A stretch of DNA of 64,000 bases from the NCBI RefSeq assembly GCF_002305875.1, contig NZ_CP022098.1, positions 11,470,001 to 11,534,000 on the forward strand, in the 5' to 3' direction. Of this stretch, positions 29,252 to 40,791 are shown piece after piece. Every line of letters begins with the position of its first letter. The first letter of the stretch is position 1. A program made the translations under genes and the position numbers. This DNA comes from Cystobacter fuscus. Its GTDB lineage: Bacteria; Myxococcota; Myxococcia; Myxococcales; Myxococcaceae. The notes beneath the pieces are model-generated. The model did not search any database. It saw only the letters and a program-made list of their open reading frames with translations, and was not told the DNA's origin.

Positions 29252-32200
29252 TCAGCTTCCCGCCGCGTCTTCCCAGGCGGCCCGCTCCGCGCGGAGCCCA
29301 TCCTCGCCCCAGCGCTCGCGGGCCAGCGCCAGCGTGCGGGCGTTCTCGGAGATCTGGAGCAGGAAGCGTTCACGCGGGCCCGGCTCGGGAATGTCCCGGG
29401 CGCGAGCCCAGACGCAGCGCAGGGCCGCGCGCAGGGCTTCCTCCGCCCGCGAGCCCTCGCCCAACCCGAAACACGCCTCCGCCAATGCCAGACGGATGGA
29501 CACCGCGTACACGCCCTGGCCACGGGACTCCTCCAACTCCCGGACCCCGAGCGCCGCCACCTCCCGCGCCTCCAGGGCGTGGCCCCGGGCGAGCAAGATG
29601 GAGCTGAGGATGCCACGCGCATAGAGGACGTCGGCCCGATACGTCATCAGCAGCGCACACGCCTGCCGGGCGTGGACCTCGGCCTCGGGCAGCTGGCCCT
29701 CGCGCGCCCTCACCTGGGCCAGCACGGCGTGCGCCATCCCCCGCCGGAAGGCGTAGGCGTCCTCGATGTCCACCCATCCGCGCGCCAGGGCCTCGGCCTC
29801 CCGCAGGTGCTCGGGGTCCGGGCTGCGCACCAGCACCAGCGTCATGTACTGCTGGGCCCCGCCCACCGCGAGATGGGCCTCCAGCGCGCGGCCCGCCCCC
29901 AACACCTCGCGCATCCGCGCCACGGCGCCACTCACATCCCCCAACGCCCCCAGCGTCAGCCCCGACAAGGTCTGCTGGATGAGCGCGTCGCGCTCCAGGC
30001 CCAGCTCGCGAAACTCCCGCGTGCCCTGTTCGGCCAGGAGCAGGGCACGCCAGGGCGCGGCCTCGAAGAGGTGGTGGAAGAAGCCATCCATGTAGTGCGT
30101 CCACCCTCGCGCGATTCCGTCCCCGGTCTCCCGCCGCATCCGGCCGAGCCAGTCCTCCAGCTCCCCACGCGCGCCGGCGAAGACGAGCGAGAGCCCGCGG
30201 CAAGCGATGGCCCAGGTATAGGCGCTGCCCGCCTTGGGGTCCGGACGGGTGCGCCAGAGCTGCTCGTTCAAGCGCGCCGCCCGCACCGGATTCAGGCCCA
30301 GATAGGTGGCACCGAAGATCTGTCCGCCCACCAGCCAGCACCACGGCCGGCCTCCGGCCTCCAGCGCGTCCACCACCTCCGCGCCGAGCGCCAGGGACCT
30401 GGAGAGATCATCCGACCAGAAGTCCACCATGGACTGAAGCGCACGCAGTTGGATGAACTCGCCGCCCTCGGCACCACACGCCAGCGCCGCCTCCACGCAG
30501 CGCATCGTCCCCGGCATGTCATACAGATCGAAGAGCCGCTCGGCCGCCTGGGTGTAGAAGAAGAGCGCCCGCTCGGGCTGCTGGCCCAGGTGGTGGTGCG
30601 TGGCGAGCACCAGCGCATCCCCCTCGCCCAGCTGTTCCAACCAGGAGCCCGCCAGCCGGTGACCCTCGGGAAGATAGCCCTCGGGCACCAACCCATAGGC
30701 CGCGTCCCGCACGAGCGCGTGGCGGAAGCGGTACTCGTCCTCGGAGGGCAGGTGGCTGTCGGACCGCGGCTCGATGAGCTCCTGCGCCACGAGCTCGCGC
30801 AGGTGGAGCGCCAGCGTCTCGCGCTCCACCGTGGGGCCCAGCAGCGCGGCCACCCCGCCCGACCAGAAGGACCGGCCGAAGATGCTGCCCGCCATCAGCA
30901 CCTGACGCGCTCCGGGCGCCATGCGCGTCAGGCGCGACTGGAGCACCGCGAGCACCGTCTCCGGCGCCTCCGTGCCACGCCCCTCGTCCGCCATGCGGAT
31001 GAGTTCCTCCAGGAAGAGCGCGTTGCCATCGGACAGATCCACCAGGCGCCGCACCAGGGCGTCCGGCACCTGGGCACCGAGCACCTCGCGAACCAACCGC
31101 GCGCCGGCCTTGCGGCTCAAGCCGTGCAGCGGCACCTCCTGCAGACGCCGGGCCCAGAGCTGGGGAAACAGCTCCCGCACCTCGGGCCGAGCCAACGCCA
31201 GCACCAGGAAGGGCCGCTCGGCCAGCTCCCGCAGCGCCTCGTCCACGTAGCGCACCGTCAACGCGTCGCTCCAGTGCAGATCCTCCAACACCAGCACCAC
31301 CGGATGATGGGCGCACTCGGCCTCCAGGAAGGCCTGCAACGCGCGGCCCATCTGGGTGCTCATCAGCCGGGGATCGCTGCGCGCCGGGCGCAGGTGGGGA
31401 TGGGCCTGCGCGTCGAAGGGGATGGCGCACAGCTCCCCCAGGAACTCCACCGTCCCCAGCTCCCGCGCGCGTGGCAGGTGCCGGGCGATGCGCTGGGACA
31501 AGCGCGCGCGCTGCTCCTCCGGAGGCTGCGCGTCCACGATGCCGCACAACCCCCGCAGCGCCATGCCCAGCAGGCCATACGACGTGCCCCGGCTCATCGG
31601 ATCGCCCCGCCCCACCAGCATCAGGGGTGGAGACTCCCGCTGCTCGAGGCGACGCAGGAACTCGTGGCGCAGCCGGGACTTGCCCATGCCCGCGGGCGCC
31701 GTCACCAGCACCGCCCGCGCGGTGGGCTCCTCCACGCACTCGTTGAAGGTGAGCTCCAGCAGGGCCAGCTCCCGCTCCCGGCCCACGCACGGCGTGGGCT
31801 TGCCCAGCAGGGGCCGGGACGCATCCGCGCCCGACTGCTCCCCTCGCAGCACGAAGGCGCCGGAGTCCATGCGCTCCAACTGGAAGCCCGCACCCAGCAG
31901 CCCCGCCGTCACCTCGTCCATCGCCACCTGGGGCGCGTCCACCCGGCTCATCCGCCGCAGCAGCCGGCCCGCCCGCTCCATCGCGGCTCCCACCGGCAAC
32001 CGCTCCTGGAGCACCCCCAGCCCCGTGACCAGCACCACCACGGCCTCGGGCCAGCGCTCCTTGAACCGCAGCGCGCACCGCGCCGCCAGCGCCGCCTGGT
32101 CCGTGGCCGTGCCCCGCTCCATCGCCAGCGAGACCACCAGCGAGCCATCCGCCAGCAGCTCCACCTGTGCGCCATGGGGTACGAGCAGGGCGCGCAACGA

Positions 32201-33226
32201 GTCGCGTGCCACCATGTCGTGGGTGAGTTCCCCTTCGTGCGCCGGGCGGGGAAAGGACACCAGCAACACGCTCACGACTTCCTGGGCGGCGTGGGTCAGG
32301 CTGGCGCGCTCGGGGCCCTCCTCTCCGTGGGGCCGCGGCAGCGCGGGAACGGACTCCAGCGCCATCAGGGCCTCGAGCAGGGCGGACGCGTCCGACAGCC
32401 GCCGCCGGGGCTCCTTGGCCAGCATGCGATCCACCAGCACCTGCAGGCTCAGGGGCAGTCCGGGACGCAGCGCGTGCAGGGGGGCGGGCTCGGCGAAGAG
32501 GATCTTCGCCAGGGCGGCGGCGAAGTGGGGCGCGGCGAAGGGCGGCTGGCCCGTGAGGCACTCATACAGCACGCACCCCAGCGAGAAGACATCCGCGGCG
32601 GGAGGAATCTCCGGCTGGCTGGAGGCCTGCTCCGGCGCCATGTACCCCGGAGTGCCCACGACGGTGCTCGAGCCCGTCACCCCCATGATCGTTGGCACCG
32701 CGTAGCGCGCGAGGCCGAAGTCCAGCACCACCACGTCCTCGGGGCGACCCGCGCGCAGGAAGAGGTTGGAGGGCTTGATGTCGCGGTGGACGATGCCCTG
32801 CTGGTGGGCATGGGCCAGGGCCTCGGCGGCCCGGCGCACCAGGGCGAGCGTCTCCGGGAGGCTCAGCGGCTCACGCGTCAGGCGCCGCGCGAGCTCCTCG
32901 CCCTCGAGCCACTCCATGGCCAGGAAGGGCTGGCCGCGCTCGGTGGCACCATGGGCCACGTGGGCGACGAGCCCCGGGTGATGCAGCCCCTGCATCAGCA
33001 GGGCCTCGCGGTTGAAGCGGAAGGCGGACTCCGGAGAGCCGAGCGCATGTAGCAGCTTGAGGGCCACCGGCCGACCCGTGACGCCATCCCACGCCCGGTA
33101 GACAACGCCCATGCCGCCACGTCCCGCCAGGTGCTCGATCGCGAAGCGCCCGGCGATGAGCGTGCCCCGGGAGAGCCTCTCGAGGTCCAACCCGGGCGCG
33201 GAGGGAGCCGTTTTGTCGTTGTCCAT
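29252..33226 (-). CDS. Ser/Thr protein kinase with AAA-type ATPase and helical repeats
   Basis: 1324 residues from ATG 33226. Kinase domain about 26-290: GRGGMGVVYRAWD (P-loop), IVHRDIKPSNLFL (catalytic loop), VVLDFGLARYAV, GTPGYMAPEQASS. A degenerate nucleotide-cyclase-like segment follows (about 340-460; LADGSLVVSLAMERG). Then a predictive ATPase of the MalT/AfsR kind (CVGRERELALLEL; Walker A LVTAPAGMGKSRLRH; LVLEDLHWSD). The C-terminal half is helical TPR-like repeats (YTQAAERLFDLYDM, YAVSIRLALAEACFGLGEG). Such kinase-ATPase-TPR proteins are a myxobacterial hallmark. Cytoplasmic, with no membrane helix. Divergent from the second kinase with a 157-base gap. Confidence 0.9.
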   Translation of the reverse strand: MDNDKTAPSAPGLDLERLSRGTLIAGRFAIEHLAGRGGMGVVYRAWDGVTGRPVALKLLHALGSPESAFRFNREALLMQGLHHPGLVAHVAHGATERGQPFLAMEWLEGEELARRLTREPLSLPETLALVRRAAEALAHAHQQGIVHRDIKPSNLFLRAGRPEDVVVLDFGLARYAVPTIMGVTGSSTVVGTPGYMAPEQASSQPEIPPAADVFSLGCVLYECLTGQPPFAAPHFAAALAKILFAEPAPLHALRPGLPLSLQVLVDRMLAKEPRRRLSDASALLEALMALESVPALPRPHGEEGPERASLTHAAQEVVSVLLVSFPRPAHEGELTHDMVARDSLRALLVPHGAQVELLADGSLVVSLAMERGTATDQAALAARCALRFKERWPEAVVVLVTGLGVLQERLPVGAAMERAGRLLRRMSRVDAPQVAMDEVTAGLLGAGFQLERMDSGAFVLRGEQSGADASRPLLGKPTPCVGRERELALLELTFNECVEEPTARAVLVTAPAGMGKSRLRHEFLRRLEQRESPPLMLVGRGDPMSRGTSYGLLGMALRGLCGIVDAQPPEEQRARLSQRIARHLPRARELGTVEFLGELCAIPFDAQAHPHLRPARSDPRLMSTQMGRALQAFLEAECAHHPVVLVLEDLHWSDALTVRYVDEALRELAERPFLVLALARPEVRELFPQLWARRLQEVPLHGLSRKAGARLVREVLGAQVPDALVRRLVDLSDGNALFLEELIRMADEGRGTEAPETVLAVLQSRLTRMAPGARQVLMAGSIFGRSFWSGGVAALLGPTVERETLALHLRELVAQELIEPRSDSHLPSEDEYRFRHALVRDAAYGLVPEGYLPEGHRLAGSWLEQLGEGDALVLATHHHLGQQPERALFFYTQAAERLFDLYDMPGTMRCVEAALACGAEGGEFIQLRALQSMVDFWSDDLSRSLALGAEVVDALEAGGRPWCWLVGGQIFGATYLGLNPVRAARLNEQLWRTRPDPKAGSAYTWAIACRGLSLVFAGARGELEDWLGRMRRETGDGIARGWTHYMDGFFHHLFEAAPWRALLLAEQGTREFRELGLERDALIQQTLSGLTLGALGDVSGAVARMREVLGAGRALEAHLAVGGAQQYMTLVLVRSPDPEHLREAEALARGWVDIEDAYAFRRGMAHAVLAQVRAREGQLPEAEVHARQACALLMTYRADVLYARGILSSILLARGHALEAREVAALGVRELEESRGQGVYAVSIRLALAEACFGLGEGSRAEEALRAALRCVWARARDIPEPGPRERFLLQISENARTLALARERWGEDGLRAERAAWEDAAGS

Positions 33227-33383
33227 GATGTGCGCTCGACGCAGCGAAGCCCCCGATGGACCTGGAAAAATACCACGCCCCACCCGGGCCGCCGACCTGG
33301 AAGCACCCACACGCCGTGAAACCGAGGCGCCGAGGGAGCGGCTCCCATTTCGCCGGGCTCGGCGCCCCTTCTATGCTCGGCGG

Positions 33384-37028
<3,645 letters not shown>

Positions 37029-37068
37029 GTGACCCGGAAATGGCTGACATCACGGAACGCGCGAACGC

Positions 37069-37491
37069 TCAGACGGGGTTCGGGTTGTGCGGCGGCTCCG
37101 GTGTGACATCGATATCCCCGGAGACCGTTCCCGGCTGTTCGGGATCCTCGCTTCCGTGGCTCGGCCTACTCACGGATACGGGAGTCGCGACGAACTGGTA
37201 TTTGCCAGAGGCATCGGACTTGACGGTCAGCGTCCTGCTGGCGGTGTTCTCACTGGAGCCATCGAGAATGAAGACGTTCACCTTCGTATCGGAGGCCTTC
37301 TCCTCGAAGGGCCAGCTCGGGGTGAGCGTCACCGTGACGGTGTCTGTCCTCTGCTTCAAGTCCAGGGCGAATACCACGGTTTCGCCCGGCGTGATCTCGG
37401 GCATGGCGACGGCCGTGGGGTTCGCGGGAGGGGGAGCCGGGGGATCGTACGTCGGCTGGGCAGCGCCAATGGAGATGTTCTGCGTAGTCAT
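37069..37491 (-). CDS. Hypothetical small beta-rich protein
   Basis: 140 residues, start ATG 37491. No signal peptide. Pro-rich ends surround a beta-sandwich-like core (MPEITPGETVVFALDLKQR, VTVTLTPSWPFEE, SRTLTVKSDASGKYQFVA), the pattern of a small Ig-like or inclusion-type protein. Its GC content is a little lower than its neighbours. The gene follows the sigma-54 activator at 37730 on the same strand with a 238-base gap that contains two dyads, so it may be that regulator's target. Function unknown. Confidence 0.6.
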   Translation of the reverse strand: MTTQNISIGAAQPTYDPPAPPPANPTAVAMPEITPGETVVFALDLKQRTDTVTVTLTPSWPFEEKASDTKVNVFILDGSSENTASRTLTVKSDASGKYQFVATPVSVSRPSHGSEDPEQPGTVSGDIDVTPEPPHNPNPV

Positions 37492-37653
37492 GAGTATCGG
37501 TCTCTATTCCTTCCAGCGCTCGAGGGGATACACGCTGGAGTGTAGACACCGTACCAGGAGAGATGGAGCACGTCCCAGACACGGTCCGAGAACGCTCTCT
37601 CGAACCGAACGAACATGTCCCCAGCACGAATTGACACGTTACTGACATGACAG

Positions 37654-37668
37654 CAGCGAATCTCGCTG
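37654..37668. promoter_or_regulatory. Inverted repeat CAGCGA-ATC-TCGCTG
   Basis: Six-base perfect arms in the gap between the sigma-54 activator and the hypothetical gene, four bases from the larger dyad at 37672. Possibly part of a regulator-binding region. Confidence 0.35.
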
Positions 37669-37671
37669 GGT

Positions 37672-37698
37672 TCATTCCCCGACGGATGGCGGGAATGA
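37672..37698. promoter_or_regulatory. Inverted repeat TCATTCCC ... GGGAATGA
   Basis: Eight-base perfect arms around an 11-base spacer, about 180 bases upstream of the hypothetical gene and 31 bases after the activator stop. It may be an upstream activator site for the hypothetical gene or a terminator of the activator gene. I found no convincing -24/-12 element between it and the start at 37491. Confidence 0.4.
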
Positions 37699-37729
37699 AT
37701 CACAGACACCCTACGAGAACAGGCTGAAC

Positions 37730-39355
37730 TCAGGTGCCGTCCAGGCCCAGCTCCCGGATGCGGCGCTGGAGCCCCCGCTTGGACACCTCGAGGCGCCGCA
37801 CCATCGCGTCCAGGTCGCCCCCACACTCGCGGAAGCAGGTGGAGATCTCCTCCACGCTCAGGTCCCCCGCGGTGCGCAGGCTGGGGCTCTTGTCGATGAG
37901 CATGTAGAGCGAAGGGCGGGTGATGCCCAGCCGCTCGGCGGCGCCCTTGATGTCCCAACCACTGGCGCGCAGGGCCTCCAGCAGCTCCGCGTCCGTCACG
38001 TCGGAGGGCTTGCGCCGGGAGCCCGCGGGCTCGCGCGGCGTGGACTCCGCGGCGGGCCGTGCCCCCGCCGACCCGCCCGGGTGCGCGGGCCGGGGCGTGT
38101 CGAGGGAGTCCAACTCCTGCTCCAGGCGTGGGCTCGCCTTCAACCCACCCTGCCCCCGGCTGCCGATGACGAGCTGGCGCGTGAGGTTGCGCAACTGCCG
38201 CACGTTGCCGGGCCAGGGGAAGCGCACGAGCCGGACGGCCAGCGCGGACGGCAACCAGGGCTCGGCCTGGGAGGCGGCGGAGTCCAGCCGCTGCGCCTCC
38301 CCCAGCGCCTCCATCTCCTGCCGGGCGAAGTGGTACAGGAGCACGCCGATGTCCTCGCGGCGCTCGCGCAGGGGCGGCACCTGGATTTCGTACCCCGCCA
38401 GCCGGTGCAGCAGCGGCGCCTTGAAGACGCCCTGGCGGATGCGCGCATCCAGGTCCGCGTCCGTGGCGGTGATCAGCCGCACGTCGACGGCCACGGACGC
38501 GTGCCCGCCCACCGGATACACCTCGCCCGTCTCCAGGGCGCGCAGCAACATCACCTGGACCTCGGGCTGCGCCTCGCCCACCTCGTCCAGGAAGAGCGTG
38601 CCTCCATGGGCGGCGCGGAAGAAGCCCTCGCGATCCTGGGTGGCCCCCGTGTAGGCCCCTCGCCTCGCGCCGAACAACTCGGCGGCGGCCAGCTCCTTGG
38701 GAATGGCCCCCAGGTTGACGCTGATGAAGGGCCGATTGCGGCGCGAGCTGTGCTGGTGGATGGCCCGGGCGACCAGCTCCTTGCCCGAGCCCGTCTCCCC
38801 GCGGATGAGCACGGGCACGTTCAGGTCCGCCACGCGGGTGATGTCCTCGCGCACCCGGCGGGTGCCCGGCCCGTGCCCCACCATGCCCAGCGAGTCCTGG
38901 GCCACCCGCTCCGAGGAGAGCGTCTGGTGCAGCAGCAGCACGACGCGCTCGGCGAGCACGAGCGGCACTCCCACGGCGAGCTCCTCGGGGCCGAACTCAC
39001 GCGCCCCGGCGAGCGGCTCGTCCTCCACCCACACCTGGGTGCCGCCCTCCTGCACGCGCAGCCGGACGCGGCCCGGGCCCGCCGACTCGAACACCAGGGG
39101 CTTGCGGCTCAGGAACGTGTCGGCCAGCGGCATGCCCAGCGTGGCGCCGGGCAGGGAGAAGTCCGGGCCCACGCGCGACACCAACACCGAGCCTCCGGTG
39201 GCCACCTCCTCGAGCAACAGCCGCTCCCCCGCGCGGTGGGGAGTGGGATGGGCGACGATGGTGAGGGCAGGCACGGGCCGCGCGGCCACCCCGCGTTCGC
39301 GGTGGGGGGTGGCGGCCGTGGAGATGTTCTCGTCGATGAACGGCTTGTCCTTCAT
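37730..39355 (-). CDS. Sigma-54-dependent transcriptional activator with FHA-like N-terminus
   Basis: 541 residues from ATG 39355. The N-terminal 150 residues are beta-rich and FHA-like (VSRVGPDFSLPGATLGMPLA, LVFESAGPGRVRLRVQEGG), implying binding to phosphothreonine, perhaps from the kinases nearby. AAA+ domain: Walker A IRGETGSGKELVARAIH, sigma-54 contact loop GAYTGATQ (GAFTGA equivalent), Walker B GGTLFLDEVGEA, and arginine-finger region. A linker of Pro/Ala leads to a C-terminus with two Fis-like helix-turn-helix units in tandem (ELLEALRASGWDIKGAAERL and LDAMVRRLEVSKRGLQRRI). One unit is the norm. It probably acts on the small gene at 37069. Confidence 0.9.
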   Translation of the reverse strand: MKDKPFIDENISTAATPHRERGVAARPVPALTIVAHPTPHRAGERLLLEEVATGGSVLVSRVGPDFSLPGATLGMPLADTFLSRKPLVFESAGPGRVRLRVQEGGTQVWVEDEPLAGAREFGPEELAVGVPLVLAERVVLLLHQTLSSERVAQDSLGMVGHGPGTRRVREDITRVADLNVPVLIRGETGSGKELVARAIHQHSSRRNRPFISVNLGAIPKELAAAELFGARRGAYTGATQDREGFFRAAHGGTLFLDEVGEAQPEVQVMLLRALETGEVYPVGGHASVAVDVRLITATDADLDARIRQGVFKAPLLHRLAGYEIQVPPLRERREDIGVLLYHFARQEMEALGEAQRLDSAASQAEPWLPSALAVRLVRFPWPGNVRQLRNLTRQLVIGSRGQGGLKASPRLEQELDSLDTPRPAHPGGSAGARPAAESTPREPAGSRRKPSDVTDAELLEALRASGWDIKGAAERLGITRPSLYMLIDKSPSLRTAGDLSVEEISTCFRECGGDLDAMVRRLEVSKRGLQRRIRELGLDGT

Positions 39356-39428
39356 GAAGATACGCTCGGAAGGGCCCTGGGAGTCCGGGAGAGTCTAACG
39401 CCCTCGTGCCTCTCCCGGATGAACGAGG

Positions 39429-39968
39429 CTAGCGGCGACTCGCCGGAGCCTTCTTCGCCGCCGCCTTCTTGCGCGCCGGTGCCGGAGCGGCCTCCGGCTC
39501 GGGCCCTCCCTTGAGTGCCTGGAGGACTTCCTGGACATGGCCCGCGACCTTCACCTTGGGCCAGACACGGGCCACCCGCCCCTCCGGATCGATGAGGAAG
39601 GTGGCGCGCGTGACGCCCTGGAACTTGCGGCCATACAGCGACTTCTCGCCCCACACCCCATAGGCCTCGCAGACCTGGTGGCCCGTGTCCACGAGCAGGG
39701 GGAAGGGCAGGGAGAACTTCGCGGCGAACTTCTGGTGGCTCGCGGCGCCGTCCGGCGACACCCCCAGCACCACGGCCCCCGCGGCCGTCAGCGCCGAGTG
39801 CTCGTCCCGGAAGTCGCACGCCTCCTGCGTACAGCCCGGAGTGTTGTCCTTGGGATAGAAGTAGAGCACCACGTGCTGGCCCCGCAGCCGCGAGAGCGAC
39901 ACGTCGTGACCGTCCTGGTCCTGGAGATGGAAGTCGGGAGCGGGGGCGCCGGTCTGGGGAATGGGCAT
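39429..39968 (-). CDS. bcp: Thiol peroxidase, PrxQ/BCP-type peroxiredoxin
   Basis: 179 residues from ATG 39968 (MPIPQTGAPAPDFHLQDQDG); an in-frame ATG at 39989 is possible. Peroxidatic cysteine C46 and resolving C51 lie in the family motif DNTPGCTQEACDFRD, the usual PrxQ spacing. Later GVSPDGAASHQKFAAKFSLP and TFLIDPEGRVARVW are typical. It reduces H2O2 and organic peroxides with thioredoxin, in the cytoplasm. The last 30 residues form an Ala/Lys/Pro-rich tail (PARKKAAAKKAPASRR) that is unusual for the family and could bind DNA. Divergent from the NicO-like gene. Confidence 0.92.
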   Translation of the reverse strand: MPIPQTGAPAPDFHLQDQDGHDVSLSRLRGQHVVLYFYPKDNTPGCTQEACDFRDEHSALTAAGAVVLGVSPDGAASHQKFAAKFSLPFPLLVDTGHQVCEAYGVWGEKSLYGRKFQGVTRATFLIDPEGRVARVWPKVKVAGHVQEVLQALKGGPEPEAAPAPARKKAAAKKAPASRR

Positions 39969-40041
39969 GAGTGGACGCCTGAATAGCATGACCGCGCATC
40001 CCCTTGGCCTGGGACCGCCCGGGCGGCTAGGGTGACGCTCC

Positions 40042-40683
40042 GTGCCGCCTCTTCTCTTCGCCTTCGTCTACGGTCTCGGCCAGGGCCTGCTCCACGCGGT
40101 GGGGCCGGATCACTGCGCCGCCATGGCAACCCTCGGCACGCTCGGTCCGGCGCGCCGCCGCGCCACCCTGCTCGTCGCGCTGCGCTTCGCCGTCGGCCAC
40201 GCCGCGGTGCTCGGCTCGGTGGCCACCTTCTGCCTGTTGGCCGGGGTGGGCCTGTCGGAGACCTTCGAGCGCTGGGCGGAGATCTTCGGTGGCGCGGTGC
40301 TGGTGGCGCTCGCCGTCGCCGCGTTCCTCTTCCCCAACGTGCTGCGCCACGGCCACCCCCACCTGCCGGGCCACACCCACGAGCCGCACTCGCACATCCA
40401 CGATCAGGTGAGCACCACCGCGGGCGCCCTCATGGCCTTCAGCGGCGTGCGCGCGCTCCTGCTCGCCCTGCCCCCCCTGCTGGTGGGCGGCAGCATGCGC
40501 ACGGCCGGGTGGACCTTCCTGCCAGGCTTCGCGTTCGGCATCCTGCTGGGCATGGGCGCGGTGGGCATGGTCTTCGCCGAGGGGCTCGCCCGTCTGGACT
40601 CGACCCTGGCCGAGCGCATCCAACGCGTCGTGGCCGTCAGCTCCGCCGCGCTCGGCGTGTTCTGGATCGTCGACCGCTTCTGA
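40042..40683 (+). CDS. Nickel/cobalt transporter-like protein (NicO/UreH family)
   Basis: 213 residues, GTG start at 40042. About six membrane helices. The N-terminal helix carries LLHAVGPDHCAAM, the HxxxPDH metal motif of NicO/UreH-type transporters, and a second His in RFAVGHAAVLGS. A His-rich cytoplasmic or periplasmic loop (HGHPHLPGHTHEPHSHIH) presumably buffers metal. Inner membrane. It likely exports or imports Ni or Co; direction cannot be told. Not linked to a urease or hydrogenase here. Confidence 0.82.
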   Translation: MPPLLFAFVYGLGQGLLHAVGPDHCAAMATLGTLGPARRRATLLVALRFAVGHAAVLGSVATFCLLAGVGLSETFERWAEIFGGAVLVALAVAAFLFPNVLRHGHPHLPGHTHEPHSHIHDQVSTTAGALMAFSGVRALLLALPPLLVGGSMRTAGWTFLPGFAFGILLGMGAVGMVFAEGLARLDSTLAERIQRVVAVSSAALGVFWIVDRF

Positions 40684-40791
40684 GCGCGACCCTCCGCCCC
40701 CCGGGCGACTTGCCCCCCTCGGACGAACGACGGCCTTGCTCCTGGGACTCCGGAGCAAGGCCGTTTCACTTCGAGGGGCTTGGGGTGCCGC

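Noticed and set aside
29198-33052. Very long plus-strand open frame of 1284 codons opposite the kinase gene
   Set aside because: It is antisense to a clear kinase-ATPase gene; its composition (rich in Arg, His, Gln, Pro) is the usual shadow of high-GC third-position coding, with no domain.
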